NCBI GenBank assembly: GCA_902618795.1
Contig: CACNCF010000003.1
Location: forward strand, 62,001 to 126,000
Reading direction: 5' to 3'
DNA length: 64,000 nucleotides
Source: an uncultured Prochlorococcus sp.
Lineage (GTDB): Bacteria > Cyanobacteriota > Cyanobacteriia > PCC-6307 > Cyanobiaceae
This document shows, piece by piece, positions 34,540 to 44,850 of the stretch. The notes beneath the pieces were generated by a model, which was given only the letters and a program-made list of their open reading frames with translations, was not told the origin of the DNA and searched no databases. The position numbers and the translations under genes are program-made. Position 1 is the stretch's first letter. Each line of letters begins with the position of its first letter.

Positions 34540-36711
34540 TTACATTTTTTCAACCTCTCCAACCTTATACCATTTATCCTTTAGAACATTTTCATATTTA
34601 CGATTGCAACTAATCAACAAGGGGCCACATGTTTGAGGATCTAATAGTAATGATATTCTTTCGTTAAAAGTCTCTTGATCTAATGAATTTTCGTTTAAAA
34701 AATTAATTATTCTTTTTTGCTTATTTACTTTATAAATTTTGTCAAAAATTTCTTTATTAGATTCAAAGAAAGTACTTTTAACATCTTTTCTTATTAAATC
34801 AAATACTCCAGGATAAGCTTTAAATGCAAATAAATCTAATAAAACTTTTAGTGGCTCAAGATTATTGCTTTGCCTATATAAATTAGATGATTCAACCATT
34901 TCTTTAAGATGTCCAATAAATCCATATCCAGTAATGTCAGTCGCAGCATTGACTAATGATTCTTTAAATTGATTTTGAAAAAGATATATTTCATCAATCA
35001 AATATTGCTGACTCTTTACTAAATTATTAATTACTTCACAAGAAATACCTAGCATATTAATATTTTGCATTTGACCAGCAAAGTAAATCCCAACCCCCAG
35101 AGGTCTAGACATCATGAGAATATCTCCAATATTCATTCCAGATTTAAGCCATGGTTTTGCTCCATTTTTTAAAATACCTTGAACTGTTAAAGAAATATCT
35201 ATTCCTAATGAATAAGGTTTATTTACTAAACTTCTTGCCTCGAAAGTATGGCCTCCAAGTAGTTCACCTCCATGATCCTCAACTGTTGATTTAATACCTT
35301 GAAGTGATTGAGAAAAGAGGTGACTCTGAAATTCTCTTTCTACTTTTGGTAATGAAATTAAAGCCTGCGCGGATGAAAGTTTTGCTCCGCATGCCCACAA
35401 ATCTGAGCAAGCATGCAAAGTAGTAATTTTTGCATTAAGCCAAGGATCACTTACCAAAGCAGGAAATCCATCTACACTTTGCAAGATAATATCTTGACCA
35501 TTTTGATATATCTCAACTGAATCTTCAGGTGATGAGGCAAAAGAATTTAAATTAGAATTTATTAATGATTTATTCAAAACAAATTGAGGAATTTTAGCTG
35601 CACATCCTCTGCAATCATTCAATGAAATACTTTTTTCACTACTTTTCATAATTAGCCTTTTTGATCTGAACTTTTTAATAAAGTTAAGATCAATTTTATG
35701 CTTTAAAATCCAAAAAATAAAAGAAGGGCCGAAAACAAAATTACGATAAATAGCAAAAGCCTTTGGTTTATGGCTTGGAAATATATTTACTATTTGCAAT
35801 CCGATCTTTTGAGGAAACCACTTTGTTAATGATCTCCCTTCTATATCTTTTTTTAGATTTTGTACTAATGTATCTACAACTTTTACTGCAAAAACTCCAG
35901 ATGCTGGTCTTTTTGCTGAACCTACAACTGCGCAATCACCGACAGCAAAGATCCCAGAGAAACTTTTTATCTGCAAATTCTGATTTGTAATTATTCTGCC
36001 ATAAGAATCCGAATCTAATAATTTTTTTTGTGCCCATAACGGAGATGTATTTCCAGTACATAAAAGAATCTTGCCATAATCAAAATTAAGTTTTTCAACT
36101 AAATCAATATTGGAATTCCGTAAACTTTTTTGAATTGAATTATTAATTTTTCTTGAATCACATAATAGTTTTAAAGGTCTATCAGTCCATCTTTTTCTTA
36201 AAGCATATGATACTTCAATTGCAGCAAGGCCACTCCCAACAATTACAAATGGAAGTTCATTAACTGAATCAAAAATGTCCTCTTTTAGGATTGAGTCATA
36301 AGCCATTAAAAAAGGTTTAATTGAAAAAGCATTTCGATTTTTAACTAATGATTCAAATTCTTTTGGAATTATTGTTTGACTTCCATAATTAAGTACCAAC
36401 TTCGAATAATTAATTGAAGGTCTATTACTTAAGACAATTTTCTTTAAATTGAAATCAATATCCCTTACTTCTTCTTCTATAAAAGAGACTTTTGCATTTT
36501 TTGCTAAAGATTTTATATCAATTAAACTCTCTTCTAGAGTGGTAGATTTTGAAATCACCGATGGGAACATCGCCGAATAAACCAAATGAGAATCTCTAGA
36601 TATAATTGAAACAGGAATTTCTGGCATTAATTTCGGAAACATTAACCATTTCTTCAATAAAGAAACATTTGAGTGTCCTCCTCCAATTAGTACCAGATGA
36701 TTAAAAGTCAT
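34540..36711 (-). CDS. selD: Fusion of NDH-2-like FAD/NAD(P)-dependent oxidoreductase and selenide, water dikinase
   Basis: N-terminal LVLIGGGHSNVSLLKKW...IFAVGDCAVV; C-terminal DCRGCAAKIP...DLWACGAKLSSAQALISLP...GGHTFEARSL. Confidence 0.92.
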   Translation of the reverse strand: MTFNHLVLIGGGHSNVSLLKKWLMFPKLMPEIPVSIISRDSHLVYSAMFPSVISKSTTLEESLIDIKSLAKNAKVSFIEEEVRDIDFNLKKIVLSNRPSINYSKLVLNYGSQTIIPKEFESLVKNRNAFSIKPFLMAYDSILKEDIFDSVNELPFVIVGSGLAAIEVSYALRKRWTDRPLKLLCDSRKINNSIQKSLRNSNIDLVEKLNFDYGKILLCTGNTSPLWAQKKLLDSDSYGRIITNQNLQIKSFSGIFAVGDCAVVGSAKRPASGVFAVKVVDTLVQNLKKDIEGRSLTKWFPQKIGLQIVNIFPSHKPKAFAIYRNFVFGPSFIFWILKHKIDLNFIKKFRSKRLIMKSSEKSISLNDCRGCAAKIPQFVLNKSLINSNLNSFASSPEDSVEIYQNGQDIILQSVDGFPALVSDPWLNAKITTLHACSDLWACGAKLSSAQALISLPKVEREFQSHLFSQSLQGIKSTVEDHGGELLGGHTFEARSLVNKPYSLGIDISLTVQGILKNGAKPWLKSGMNIGDILMMSRPLGVGIYFAGQMQNINMLGISCEVINNLVKSQQYLIDEIYLFQNQFKESLVNAATDITGYGFIGHLKEMVESSNLYRQSNNLEPLKVLLDLFAFKAYPGVFDLIRKDVKSTFFESNKEIFDKIYKVNKQKRIINFLNENSLDQETFNERISLLLDPQTCGPLLISCNRKYENVLKDKWYKVGEVEKM

Positions 36712-36721
36712 TTACATCACT

Positions 36722-37615
36722 ATGAATAAAGAACATTTATTACCAATTGAAAAATCAAGATTAGGAGTCATTGGTGGAAGTGGATTTTATTCAATGGATC
36801 AAATAGAGTACTTAAGAGAACTAGAAATCAATACTCCCTATGGTAAACCTTCTGATTCAATAAAAGTATATAATCTTGGAAACCTAGAGATAGCATTTAT
36901 TCCTAGACATGGCAGAACACATAGTTTAAATCCTTCTGAAATCCCTTATAAAGCTAATATTTGGGCTCTAAGATCAATAGGAGTAAGATGGATTATTGCT
37001 CCATCAGCAGTTGGTTCATTACAAGAACAGATAAGACCACTTGATATAGTGGTTCCAGATCAATTTATAGACCGGACAAAAAATAGACCTGCAACCTTCT
37101 TTAACGAGGGCGCTGTTGCTCATGTAACTATGGGAGATCCCTTCTGCACAAATTTATCACGTATATTAAGTGAAATCGGAGAAAAAAATATTCCTGGCGG
37201 TAGACAATTACATAGAGGGGGCACCTATCTAGCAATGGAAGGCCCGGCTTTCTCAACTAGAGCAGAATCTAATTTATATAGGAGTTGGGGATGTTCAATA
37301 ATTGGAATGACGAACCACACAGAAGCAAGATTAGCTAAAGAAGCTGAAATAGCTTACTCCTCCTTATCTATGGTTACTGATTATGATTGCTGGCATCAAA
37401 CTCATCAAGAAGTTTCTGTAGAGATGGTTTTGGATAATCTTAGATCAAATACTGAAGTGGCTAATAAAATAATATTTGAAGTAGCAAAATTAATTGAAAA
37501 AGAAAGACCAAAAAGTAAGTCTCATTTTTCATTAAAAGATGGATTGATAACCCAAAAAGAAAATATCCCAAGCTCCACAAAAGAGAAACTAAGGATATTT
37601 ACTGATTCTTATTAA
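36722..37615 (+). CDS. mtnP: S-methyl-5'-thioadenosine phosphorylase
   Basis: LGVIGGSGFYSMD, FIPRHGRTHSLNPSEIPYKANIWAL, GGTYLAMEGPAFSTRAES, GMTNHTEARLAKEAEI. Confidence 0.93.
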   Translation: MNKEHLLPIEKSRLGVIGGSGFYSMDQIEYLRELEINTPYGKPSDSIKVYNLGNLEIAFIPRHGRTHSLNPSEIPYKANIWALRSIGVRWIIAPSAVGSLQEQIRPLDIVVPDQFIDRTKNRPATFFNEGAVAHVTMGDPFCTNLSRILSEIGEKNIPGGRQLHRGGTYLAMEGPAFSTRAESNLYRSWGCSIIGMTNHTEARLAKEAEIAYSSLSMVTDYDCWHQTHQEVSVEMVLDNLRSNTEVANKIIFEVAKLIEKERPKSKSHFSLKDGLITQKENIPSSTKEKLRIFTDSY

Positions 37616-37658
37616 GCAAATTTGATATAAGTGATTTTCAGGTCAAGGTAAGGATTTG

Positions 37659-37856
37659 TTAGCCTCCGGCTCCAACGCCTTGGTATGAACCATAGAAGAA
37701 TATTCCTAAAACGAAGATAACTGCTATTCCACCTGCTGTAGCAACAAGCCATAAAGGAAGAGTTCCTTCAGTCCATCTTCTTTCCCATGCAACTGCTGGT
37801 CTACCGTCGGGAAGTCTATCTGGAATTCTTCCATCAGGTCCTTTTAATTTACTCAT
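37659..37856 (-). CDS. psbJ: Photosystem II reaction center protein J
   Basis: 65 aa; [34 protein letters not shown]. Confidence 0.96.
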   Translation of the reverse strand: MSKLKGPDGRIPDRLPDGRPAVAWERRWTEGTLPLWLVATAGGIAVIFVLGIFFYGSYQGVGAGG

Positions 37857-37865
37857 GATTTTAAT

Positions 37866-37985
37866 TTAATTGAAAAAGTAACTGGAAAATAATATTCCCA
37901 ATACAAAGACTGATAATAAGCCTAAATAAAGACTTGTACGATTAAGTTCAACTGGAACTTTGTTAGGATTTTCGTTTACTTGCAT
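37866..37985 (-). CDS. psbL: Photosystem II reaction center protein L
   Basis: [39 protein letters not shown]; start corrected inside the track ORF. Confidence 0.96.
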
Positions 37986-37996
37986 GATAGTTAAAT

Positions 37997-38143
37997 TTAT
38001 CGGGCTACGAATTGCATAGCAGCAATAGAACCTAAAAAGAATACTGATGGGATAGCTAGAGCGTGAACTGCTAGCCAACGGACAGTAAATATAGGATAAA
38101 CGCGGACTTCCGCAGCCTGCATTGGAGCTTGAGAATTAGTCAT
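37997..38143 (-). CDS. psbF: Cytochrome b559 beta subunit
   Basis: [48 protein letters not shown] (48 aa), read manually. Confidence 0.96.
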
Positions 38144-38145
38144 TG

Positions 38146-38400
38146 TTATTTTGTTCTTAAATCTAGTTGAGATTTAGCTTCATATCTTTGTGTTACGACA
38201 GGTGCTTTAGATTCAGATGATTGGAAATAACTATCTGGACGAGGAGTTCCGAAAGCATCGTAGGCTAAGCCTGTATATACAAATAAGAAGCCTGCTATAA
38301 AGATAGCTGGTAATGTTACTGCATGAATAATCCAGTATCTAATACTGGTGATTATTTCAAAAAATGGGCGTTCACCCGTAGAACCTGCGGCCATAATCAC
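38146..38400 (-). CDS. psbE: Cytochrome b559 alpha subunit
   Basis: [57 protein letters not shown]; likely start is the internal ATG at 38394. Confidence 0.97.
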
Positions 38401-38530
38401 AAATGTTTACCCTATGATCTTACAGTGTAAAATCATAAGTTCGCGAAGAAATTAACAGGTTGGTTACAGACAGTTGCTAAATCTGTTAAAAATTAATTTT
38501 TTTTTTACTATTTACTTAATTTTTTCTAAG

Positions 38531-39547
38531 TTAGCTATTCCATTTAAGGATATAACCACGCTCACCAAGTACAAATCCTTTTTGATTATCAAAAGCTTCC
38601 TTATCAAGAAAAACTATTTTAATGTAGTTTGTTGGCAATTCAGAAGCAATAGGATCTTTGTTCCAAGTTTTACCTTGATCTTTACTTACTATTAAAGTTC
38701 CATTACCACCGCCAGCCCATATATCACCATTTGGATCCCATCCCATATCTAGATAATTGTATCCATTAAGAATAGGTATGATAGGCTTTGACCAATTTTC
38801 TAGGTCATTGGTATCTTCATTAAATCTAATTTCTGCTCCTCTAGAAAGCATCCATAAACTTCCTTCTGGATTAAAACCAATACTTTGAACTCTTTTACTA
38901 CTAGCTCTTTGATGAGCTACCCATGCATCACTATCTTTTTCCAAAGTAGAAAAGAAATTACCCAAACTACTTACGCTGACATAATCTCCTTCATTAGTTC
39001 TTCTTAAGTCTCTTACACCTCCAGAACCAGAAGCGTCTACAACTTTTGCATTCCATGATTCACCACTATCTGATGTTTCATAAATAGCACCTGCAGTAGT
39101 AGCCAATTCTGCAGCACCTGCATCCACAGTGGTTATTAAAAATGGTTGGCCTGGTAATTTATTACCTAGAGATAAACGTGTCCAATTCTTTCCAGCATCA
39201 AGTGTATGCATAACTAATGAGGGCTGGCCTATCAACCATCCCTCTTCACCTTTAAAGTCAATATCTAGTAGACGAAAGTTCTCTTCACTGGGTAAATCTA
39301 AATTTCTTTTTTCCCAAGTTTCTCCTCCATCATTAGACTCCATAATAAGTCTATTAGAACCTACTAAAAATCCATTTTTATCATCTATAAAATCAACATC
39401 TAAAGCATTAGCCTGGTTTTCAAACTGAATTGTTTTCCAAGGGCTTATATCACTCATCTGTACTCCTGTGGATGAACAACTGCTCAATACAAAACAAAGG
39501 AGAACTGATAAAAGAAGATTGGGAATAGTAGTAATAATTTTTTTCAT
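38531..39547 (-). CDS. ycf48: Photosystem II assembly factor Ycf48/HCF136
   Basis: Lipobox LSSCSS; repeated beta-propeller motifs ([42 protein letters not shown]). Confidence 0.94.
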   Translation of the reverse strand: MKKIITTIPNLLLSVLLCFVLSSCSSTGVQMSDISPWKTIQFENQANALDVDFIDDKNGFLVGSNRLIMESNDGGETWEKRNLDLPSEENFRLLDIDFKGEEGWLIGQPSLVMHTLDAGKNWTRLSLGNKLPGQPFLITTVDAGAAELATTAGAIYETSDSGESWNAKVVDASGSGGVRDLRRTNEGDYVSVSSLGNFFSTLEKDSDAWVAHQRASSKRVQSIGFNPEGSLWMLSRGAEIRFNEDTNDLENWSKPIIPILNGYNYLDMGWDPNGDIWAGGGNGTLIVSKDQGKTWNKDPIASELPTNYIKIVFLDKEAFDNQKGFVLGERGYILKWNS

Positions 39548-39556
39548 TTGTATATA

Positions 39557-39985
39557 TTAATGCAAAGAGTACAAAGAAAGGAACATAGCAGCAGCAAAAG
39601 CCAGTCCTCCAAAAATCAATATGTTTTTTTGTCCAGGAGGTAAACTATTAAAACCAAACCCATAAACTAAATTTTCTTCAAAACCACTAGGTTTTGATTT
39701 AGGACCTATATCCTTATAAAAATTTTTACCAGCTCGACAAACAGGGCAAGCGAAGATATTCCCATCCAACTCTGAAAAAGGAGTATTTTTAGGTATTTTT
39801 AATTTTTTATTTCCTTCAGACGGATCATAAATATATCCACAACTTCTACATTCGAATCTATTTTGTTCTAGATTAGGGGCAGGTTGTTCAACATTTACTC
39901 CTGAGGAATTTTCAGAAAGTTTTTCTTTCTCAAAGTCTTCAACTATTTTGTTTTCCTCAGAGGCTGGTTGAATGTTTTCACTCAC
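39557..39985 (-). CDS. rub: Membrane-anchored rubredoxin
   Basis: FECRSCGYIYDPSEG...NIFACPVCRAGKNFY; C-terminal hydrophobic segment. Confidence 0.93.
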   Translation of the reverse strand: MSENIQPASEENKIVEDFEKEKLSENSSGVNVEQPAPNLEQNRFECRSCGYIYDPSEGNKKLKIPKNTPFSELDGNIFACPVCRAGKNFYKDIGPKSKPSGFEENLVYGFGFNSLPPGQKNILIFGGLAFAAAMFLSLYSLH

Positions 39986-40062
39986 GGTTTATTATTGTTC
40001 TTTAAGAACTTTAAAAGATTTTGCTTAATTAAGCGACTTTTATTCAAAATTAATTTTTTAAG

Positions 40063-40425
40063 ATGTTTTTATTAACTGGCTATGAATACTTTTTAGGTTT
40101 CCTTCTAATTGCCGCAGCTGTTCCAGTATTAGCTCTAGTTACTAATCTCATCGTTGCCCCAAAAGGCAGAACAGGGGAAAGAAAACTTACATATGAATCT
40201 GGAATGGAGCCTATTGGAGGAGCATGGATTCAATTCAACATTCGTTATTACATGTTTGCCTTGGTTTTCGTTATATTTGATGTTGAGACAGTATTCCTTT
40301 ATCCTTGGGCTGTTGCCTTCAATAGATTAGGCTTATTAGCTTTTATTGAGGCTTTAATCTTCATTGCAATACTTGTTATTGCCTTGGCATACGCATGGAG
40401 AAAAGGTGCTTTAGAATGGAGTTAA
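40063..40425 (+). CDS. ndhC: NAD(P)H-quinone oxidoreductase subunit 3
   Basis: [49 protein letters not shown]. Confidence 0.97.
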   Translation: MFLLTGYEYFLGFLLIAAAVPVLALVTNLIVAPKGRTGERKLTYESGMEPIGGAWIQFNIRYYMFALVFVIFDVETVFLYPWAVAFNRLGLLAFIEALIFIAILVIALAYAWRKGALEWS

Positions 40426-40429
40426 AAAA

Positions 40430-41164
40430 TTGAATCCACAATTATCCCCAAAAGCAATAAGAGAAATTCGAGAAGGGACTTGCAACCCTCTTGGTGCACC
40501 CCAAGTTACTACAGATTTAAGTGAAAACATTATATTGACAAGCTTAGATGATCTTCATAATTGGGCTAGACTAAGTAGCCTATGGCCTCTATTGTACGGA
40601 ACAGCTTGTTGTTTTATAGAATTTGCTGCCTTAATTGGCTCTAGATTTGATTTTGATAGATTTGGATTAGTACCTAGAAGTTCGCCTAGGCAAGCAGATT
40701 TGCTAATAGTTGCAGGAACAGTAACTATGAAGATGGCTCCAGCCCTAGTGAGACTTTATGAACAAATGCCTGAACCAAAATATGTTATCGCGATGGGTGC
40801 TTGCACAATCACAGGGGGAATGTTCAGCGCAGATTCTACAACTGCTGTGAGAGGTGTCGATAAATTGATACCAGTTGATTTATATCTTCCAGGTTGTCCA
40901 CCAAGACCAGAAGCAATCTTTGATGCCGTAATCAAATTAAGAAAAAAAGTTGGTAACGAATCAATCTTAGAGCGCACAAAAACTGAACAAACCCACAGAT
41001 ACATAACATCTGATCATGAAATGAATCTTGTTTTCTCAGAAAATACAGGTGAATATCTAAACAAAACTTCAGCTAACGTCATTCCTTCCTCAAAAAAAGA
41101 AAAAATAACAGAATTACCTGAAAGCCCCGAAAAAGCCAAAATTATTGATACCTTAGAAAATTAA
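40430..41164 (+). CDS. ndhK: NAD(P)H-quinone oxidoreductase subunit K
   Basis: [58 protein letters not shown] start. Confidence 0.97.
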   Translation: MNPQLSPKAIREIREGTCNPLGAPQVTTDLSENIILTSLDDLHNWARLSSLWPLLYGTACCFIEFAALIGSRFDFDRFGLVPRSSPRQADLLIVAGTVTMKMAPALVRLYEQMPEPKYVIAMGACTITGGMFSADSTTAVRGVDKLIPVDLYLPGCPPRPEAIFDAVIKLRKKVGNESILERTKTEQTHRYITSDHEMNLVFSENTGEYLNKTSANVIPSSKKEKITELPESPEKAKIIDTLEN

Positions 41165-41694
41165 TGGAAAAAGACGGTTTAGCCAAATCCTCAGATACTC
41201 CAATAGAAAAAGAAGGCTTTATAAGCCTATCTTTGTCTAAAGATGGAATTCCAAATCAATCTTTACCTGATGATCACATAGGAATTGAAAACATTTCTGT
41301 GGAACCAAATAAATTATATGAAGCAGTATCTGCCCTCAGAAATTACGGTTTTAACTATCTCCAATGTCAAGGAGGATATGATGAGGGACCAGGCAAAAAC
41401 CTTGTTAGTTTCTACCATTTTATAACTGTTGATGATTTACAAAAAATTGAGAAAATTAAAGAAGTCAGATTAAAGGTTTTCTTAAAAAGAGATTCTGATT
41501 TATCAATCCCTAGCTTATATAAAATTTTTAAAGGAAGTGATTGGCAAGAAAGAGAAACTTTTGACATGTATGGAATAAATTTTATCGATCATCCCAATCC
41601 CAAAAGATTATTAATGCCTGAAGATTGGAGAGGATGGCCATTGCGAAAAGATTATATTCAGCCAGATTTCTATGAACTTCAAGATGCTTATTAA
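41164..41694 (+). CDS. ndhJ: NAD(P)H-quinone oxidoreductase subunit J
   Basis: [40 protein letters not shown]; overlaps the ndhK stop. Confidence 0.96.
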   Translation: MEKDGLAKSSDTPIEKEGFISLSLSKDGIPNQSLPDDHIGIENISVEPNKLYEAVSALRNYGFNYLQCQGGYDEGPGKNLVSFYHFITVDDLQKIEKIKEVRLKVFLKRDSDLSIPSLYKIFKGSDWQERETFDMYGINFIDHPNPKRLLMPEDWRGWPLRKDYIQPDFYELQDAY

Positions 41695-41695
41695 T

Positions 41696-43081
41696 TTAAT
41701 TTAATCTTTTTAATTTGCGGTAAATAAACATAACTGCTCTTGCTAGTCTCCTTGGGTCATGTCTAAGGGTTGGAGTTATTCTTTTTGAATATAATGGTGC
41801 TTGCAAAACATAATAACCCTCAGATAATAATTTTTCTTTATTACATTGAACAGGCTCTGCCCCTCTACTTTCGTAATAGTCTACTAATGGAGACTTTTCA
41901 AATTGAATCTGAGATAAGATTGAGTTAAAAATTCTAGTATTAACTCCAAAATTTGATAATTGTTTTTCTATTGCTTTGATATGTTGATAGACATCAAGTC
42001 CATCTGTTTCTCCAGGCTGAGTCATCAAATTACTTATATAAATTTTAGGTGCATTACTTTGCAATAAGGCATCTACTATCTCTGGTACTAACAGATTAGG
42101 CAATAAAGACGTATATAGACTACCTGGGCCAAGAACAATTAAATCAGCTTCTTTTATAGATTCAAGAGCACTAGGAAGAGCTGAAGGATTTTCTGGTAGA
42201 TAACCAATCCTTGCAATTAATTTTTTAGATTTACTTATCTTACTTTCACCAAAAATTTTTTCACCATCTTCCAATTCGGCCCATAACATGACATCAATAT
42301 TTGTTGCAGGTAAAACTTGACCTTGTACTGCCAAAACCTTACTAGAGGCTTGAACTGCTTTTTCTAAACTGCCTGTAATTGTTGTTAAAGCTGACAAGAA
42401 TAGATTTCCAAAACTATGACCTTCCAGACCACTTCCCCCTGAAAATCTGTACTGAAATAATCTAGTTAAAGTAGGTTCTTCGTTTGATAAGGCCGCCAAG
42501 CAATTTCTAATATCTCCTGGAGGTTGCACACCTAGTTGTTTTCTAAGAATGCCACTACTTCCACCATCATCAGATACAGTTACGATTGCTGTAATATTAC
42601 TGCTGTAATTTTTTAAGCCTTTCAGTAAAGTAGATAAGCCTGTGCCTCCCCCAATTGCAACAATATTTGGGCCTCTGTTTAATTTACTTTTAACTCTTAA
42701 TGCATCAACTAGAAATGTATTTTTTTCTGGAACAAGCGCTTTTTGAATTGAATTAATACTTCTATTTTGTCCAATCCCAATTAATAATAGTCCAACAACA
42801 AAAATCAACGGTCCCATTAATGAAACAGGCAAAATACTTGTTAAACCTGTCATTACCCCAAAAAATATTTCAATAAGCCAATAGAGCGGTCTTAAATTTG
42901 TCCAAATTACCAAGCCTAATAATGAAGTCAAAAAACCTATCGCAGATGTAAGCATCCATCTTTTTATTACCAATCCTGGCAAAAGCCAACTCAAAATTCT
43001 TAGGATTTTGTTCAACAAGACAAAATTAGACTTTTTAAAATTTTTATAGTATCCTCTAATCCTTTTTTTACGCTTATTCAT
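41696..43081 (-). CDS. YvcK/CofD-like (gluconeogenesis factor family) protein
   Basis: NIVAIGGGTGLSTLLKGLKNYSSNITAIVTVSDDGGSSGILRKQLGVQPPGDIRNCLAALS. Confidence 0.92.
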   Translation of the reverse strand: MNKRKKRIRGYYKNFKKSNFVLLNKILRILSWLLPGLVIKRWMLTSAIGFLTSLLGLVIWTNLRPLYWLIEIFFGVMTGLTSILPVSLMGPLIFVVGLLLIGIGQNRSINSIQKALVPEKNTFLVDALRVKSKLNRGPNIVAIGGGTGLSTLLKGLKNYSSNITAIVTVSDDGGSSGILRKQLGVQPPGDIRNCLAALSNEEPTLTRLFQYRFSGGSGLEGHSFGNLFLSALTTITGSLEKAVQASSKVLAVQGQVLPATNIDVMLWAELEDGEKIFGESKISKSKKLIARIGYLPENPSALPSALESIKEADLIVLGPGSLYTSLLPNLLVPEIVDALLQSNAPKIYISNLMTQPGETDGLDVYQHIKAIEKQLSNFGVNTRIFNSILSQIQFEKSPLVDYYESRGAEPVQCNKEKLLSEGYYVLQAPLYSKRITPTLRHDPRRLARAVMFIYRKLKRLN

Positions 43082-43210
43082 TTAAAAACCTCTTAAATTA
43101 TTTTTCTCAAATTTAAAAACTATATAATGTCATTATAAATCAAATTCATACATCCTTTTTTTATTTCTAAAAAAAGGCAAAATGAAATAATAGATGTTTT
43201 TATACAAGTT

Positions 43211-43996
43211 TTGAAAAAATCAAAGCATGCTGTTGAAACGAAAAACCTCTCAATAAGCTGGGGGGAAGTTAATGTGCTTAATCAAATAAATTTTGAACTT
43301 AATGATGGAGAGAAATTAGCTATTGTTGGCCCTTCAGGATCTGGTAAATCAACAATATTAAAAATATTAGCAGGACTAATTTTACCTACTAAAGGAGAAT
43401 TAAGAATATTTGGTGAAAAGCAAACATATTTGAGATTAGACCAAAATAATCCTCCTGATGTAAGACTAGTTTTTCAGAACCCGGCTTTATTAGGATCTCT
43501 AACTATTGAAGAAAATGTAGGTTTTCTCCTTAAAAGAAATAAAAACCTATCGAAAAAGTCAATTCATGAAATAGTACGTGAATGCTTAGCTGAAGTAGGA
43601 TTATTTAATGTTGAGAACAAACTTCCAAATGAATTAAGTGGAGGTATGCAAAAAAGAGTAAGTTTTGCAAGGGCATTAATTACAGATCAAACTCTTAACG
43701 CAAAGTCTAAACCTTTATTGCTTTTTGATGAACCGACTGCAGGTCTTGATCCCATTGCCTCATCAAGAATTGAAGATTTAATTAATAAGACAAATGATAA
43801 AGCTAGCGGATCATCTATTGTGGTTAGCCATGTTCTTAGTACTATAGAAAGAACTTCAAATAAAGTTTTAATGCTTTACGGAGGCAAATTCAGATGGGCA
43901 GGCTCGATTGATGAATTTAAAAAGAGTAAAGATCCCTATGTATTTCAATTTAGGAACGGAAAACTTGATGGTCCAATGCAACCCAAAGACATTTAG
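43211..43996 (+). CDS. ABC transporter ATP-binding protein, MlaF/TGD3-like
   Basis: VGPSGSGKSTILKILAGL, LSGGMQKRVSFARALI, LLLFDEPTAGLDPIASS; followed by an MCE protein; TTG start. Confidence 0.9.
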   Translation: MKKSKHAVETKNLSISWGEVNVLNQINFELNDGEKLAIVGPSGSGKSTILKILAGLILPTKGELRIFGEKQTYLRLDQNNPPDVRLVFQNPALLGSLTIEENVGFLLKRNKNLSKKSIHEIVRECLAEVGLFNVENKLPNELSGGMQKRVSFARALITDQTLNAKSKPLLLFDEPTAGLDPIASSRIEDLINKTNDKASGSSIVVSHVLSTIERTSNKVLMLYGGKFRWAGSIDEFKKSKDPYVFQFRNGKLDGPMQPKDI

Positions 43997-44001
43997 AAAT
44001 T

Positions 44002-44847
44002 ATGCGTAGAAGTTTACGAGATTCAATAGTTGGTTTTTCCTTACTAGGAGGAATTTTAATATTCACATTTTTTTCTTTTTGGCTAAGAGGAGTAAGATTA
44101 TCCTCAAAAAACTGGTATCTCTTTGCTGAATTCAATAACGCAAGCGGTTTATCAAAAAAATCTCCAGTTACTTACAGAGGAATCTTAGTTGGATCGATAG
44201 AAGATATCTTGTTCACGAATGAATCAATTAAAGCAAAAATAGTTTTAAATAATCCTGAAATTATTCTTCCAAGACCAGCATTTGCGAGGGTAGTTACAAA
44301 TTCTTTCCTTGGAGGAGATGTGCAAGTTGCTTTAGAAACTAGTGACAAGACAATTCCTAAAAACATTGCACAACCTATATCCGATAAATGCGATACCAAA
44401 TTAATTATTTGTCAGGGAGACACTATCACAGGTAAGCAACTATCAAGTCTTTCAAATATAACTACTAGAATAAGTCAACTTTTAAAAGACACAAATCAAG
44501 AAAACTTAATTGAAAACATCGTAAACTCAATTGACCAATTTGACAGAACACAAGAAAATCTTGATGAATTAATTTATTTATCGAAACAAGAACTACAAAG
44601 AGTTGAACCTCTAATAGAAGAAATTACAATTGCTGCCAATCATTTAAATAACATTTTGTCTACTATTGATGACAAAGAAACCCTTAATGACATTAAATTG
44701 ACGATTAATGCTGCTAGGTCTATCTCAACCAAAGTAGATGATATGAGTGATGATTTTGAAAAATTAACACAAGATAAAGAATTAACTAAATCTATAAGAG
44801 ATTTAACGATTGGACTTTCAAAATTCCTTAACGAAATTTATCCATAA
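44002..44847 (+). CDS. MCE/MlaD family protein
   Basis: N-terminal TM, LFAEFNNASGLSKKSPVTYRGILVGSIEDILFTNESIKAKIVL. Confidence 0.88.
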   Translation: MRRSLRDSIVGFSLLGGILIFTFFSFWLRGVRLSSKNWYLFAEFNNASGLSKKSPVTYRGILVGSIEDILFTNESIKAKIVLNNPEIILPRPAFARVVTNSFLGGDVQVALETSDKTIPKNIAQPISDKCDTKLIICQGDTITGKQLSSLSNITTRISQLLKDTNQENLIENIVNSIDQFDRTQENLDELIYLSKQELQRVEPLIEEITIAANHLNNILSTIDDKETLNDIKLTINAARSISTKVDDMSDDFEKLTQDKELTKSIRDLTIGLSKFLNEIYP

Positions 44848-44850
44848 TAA

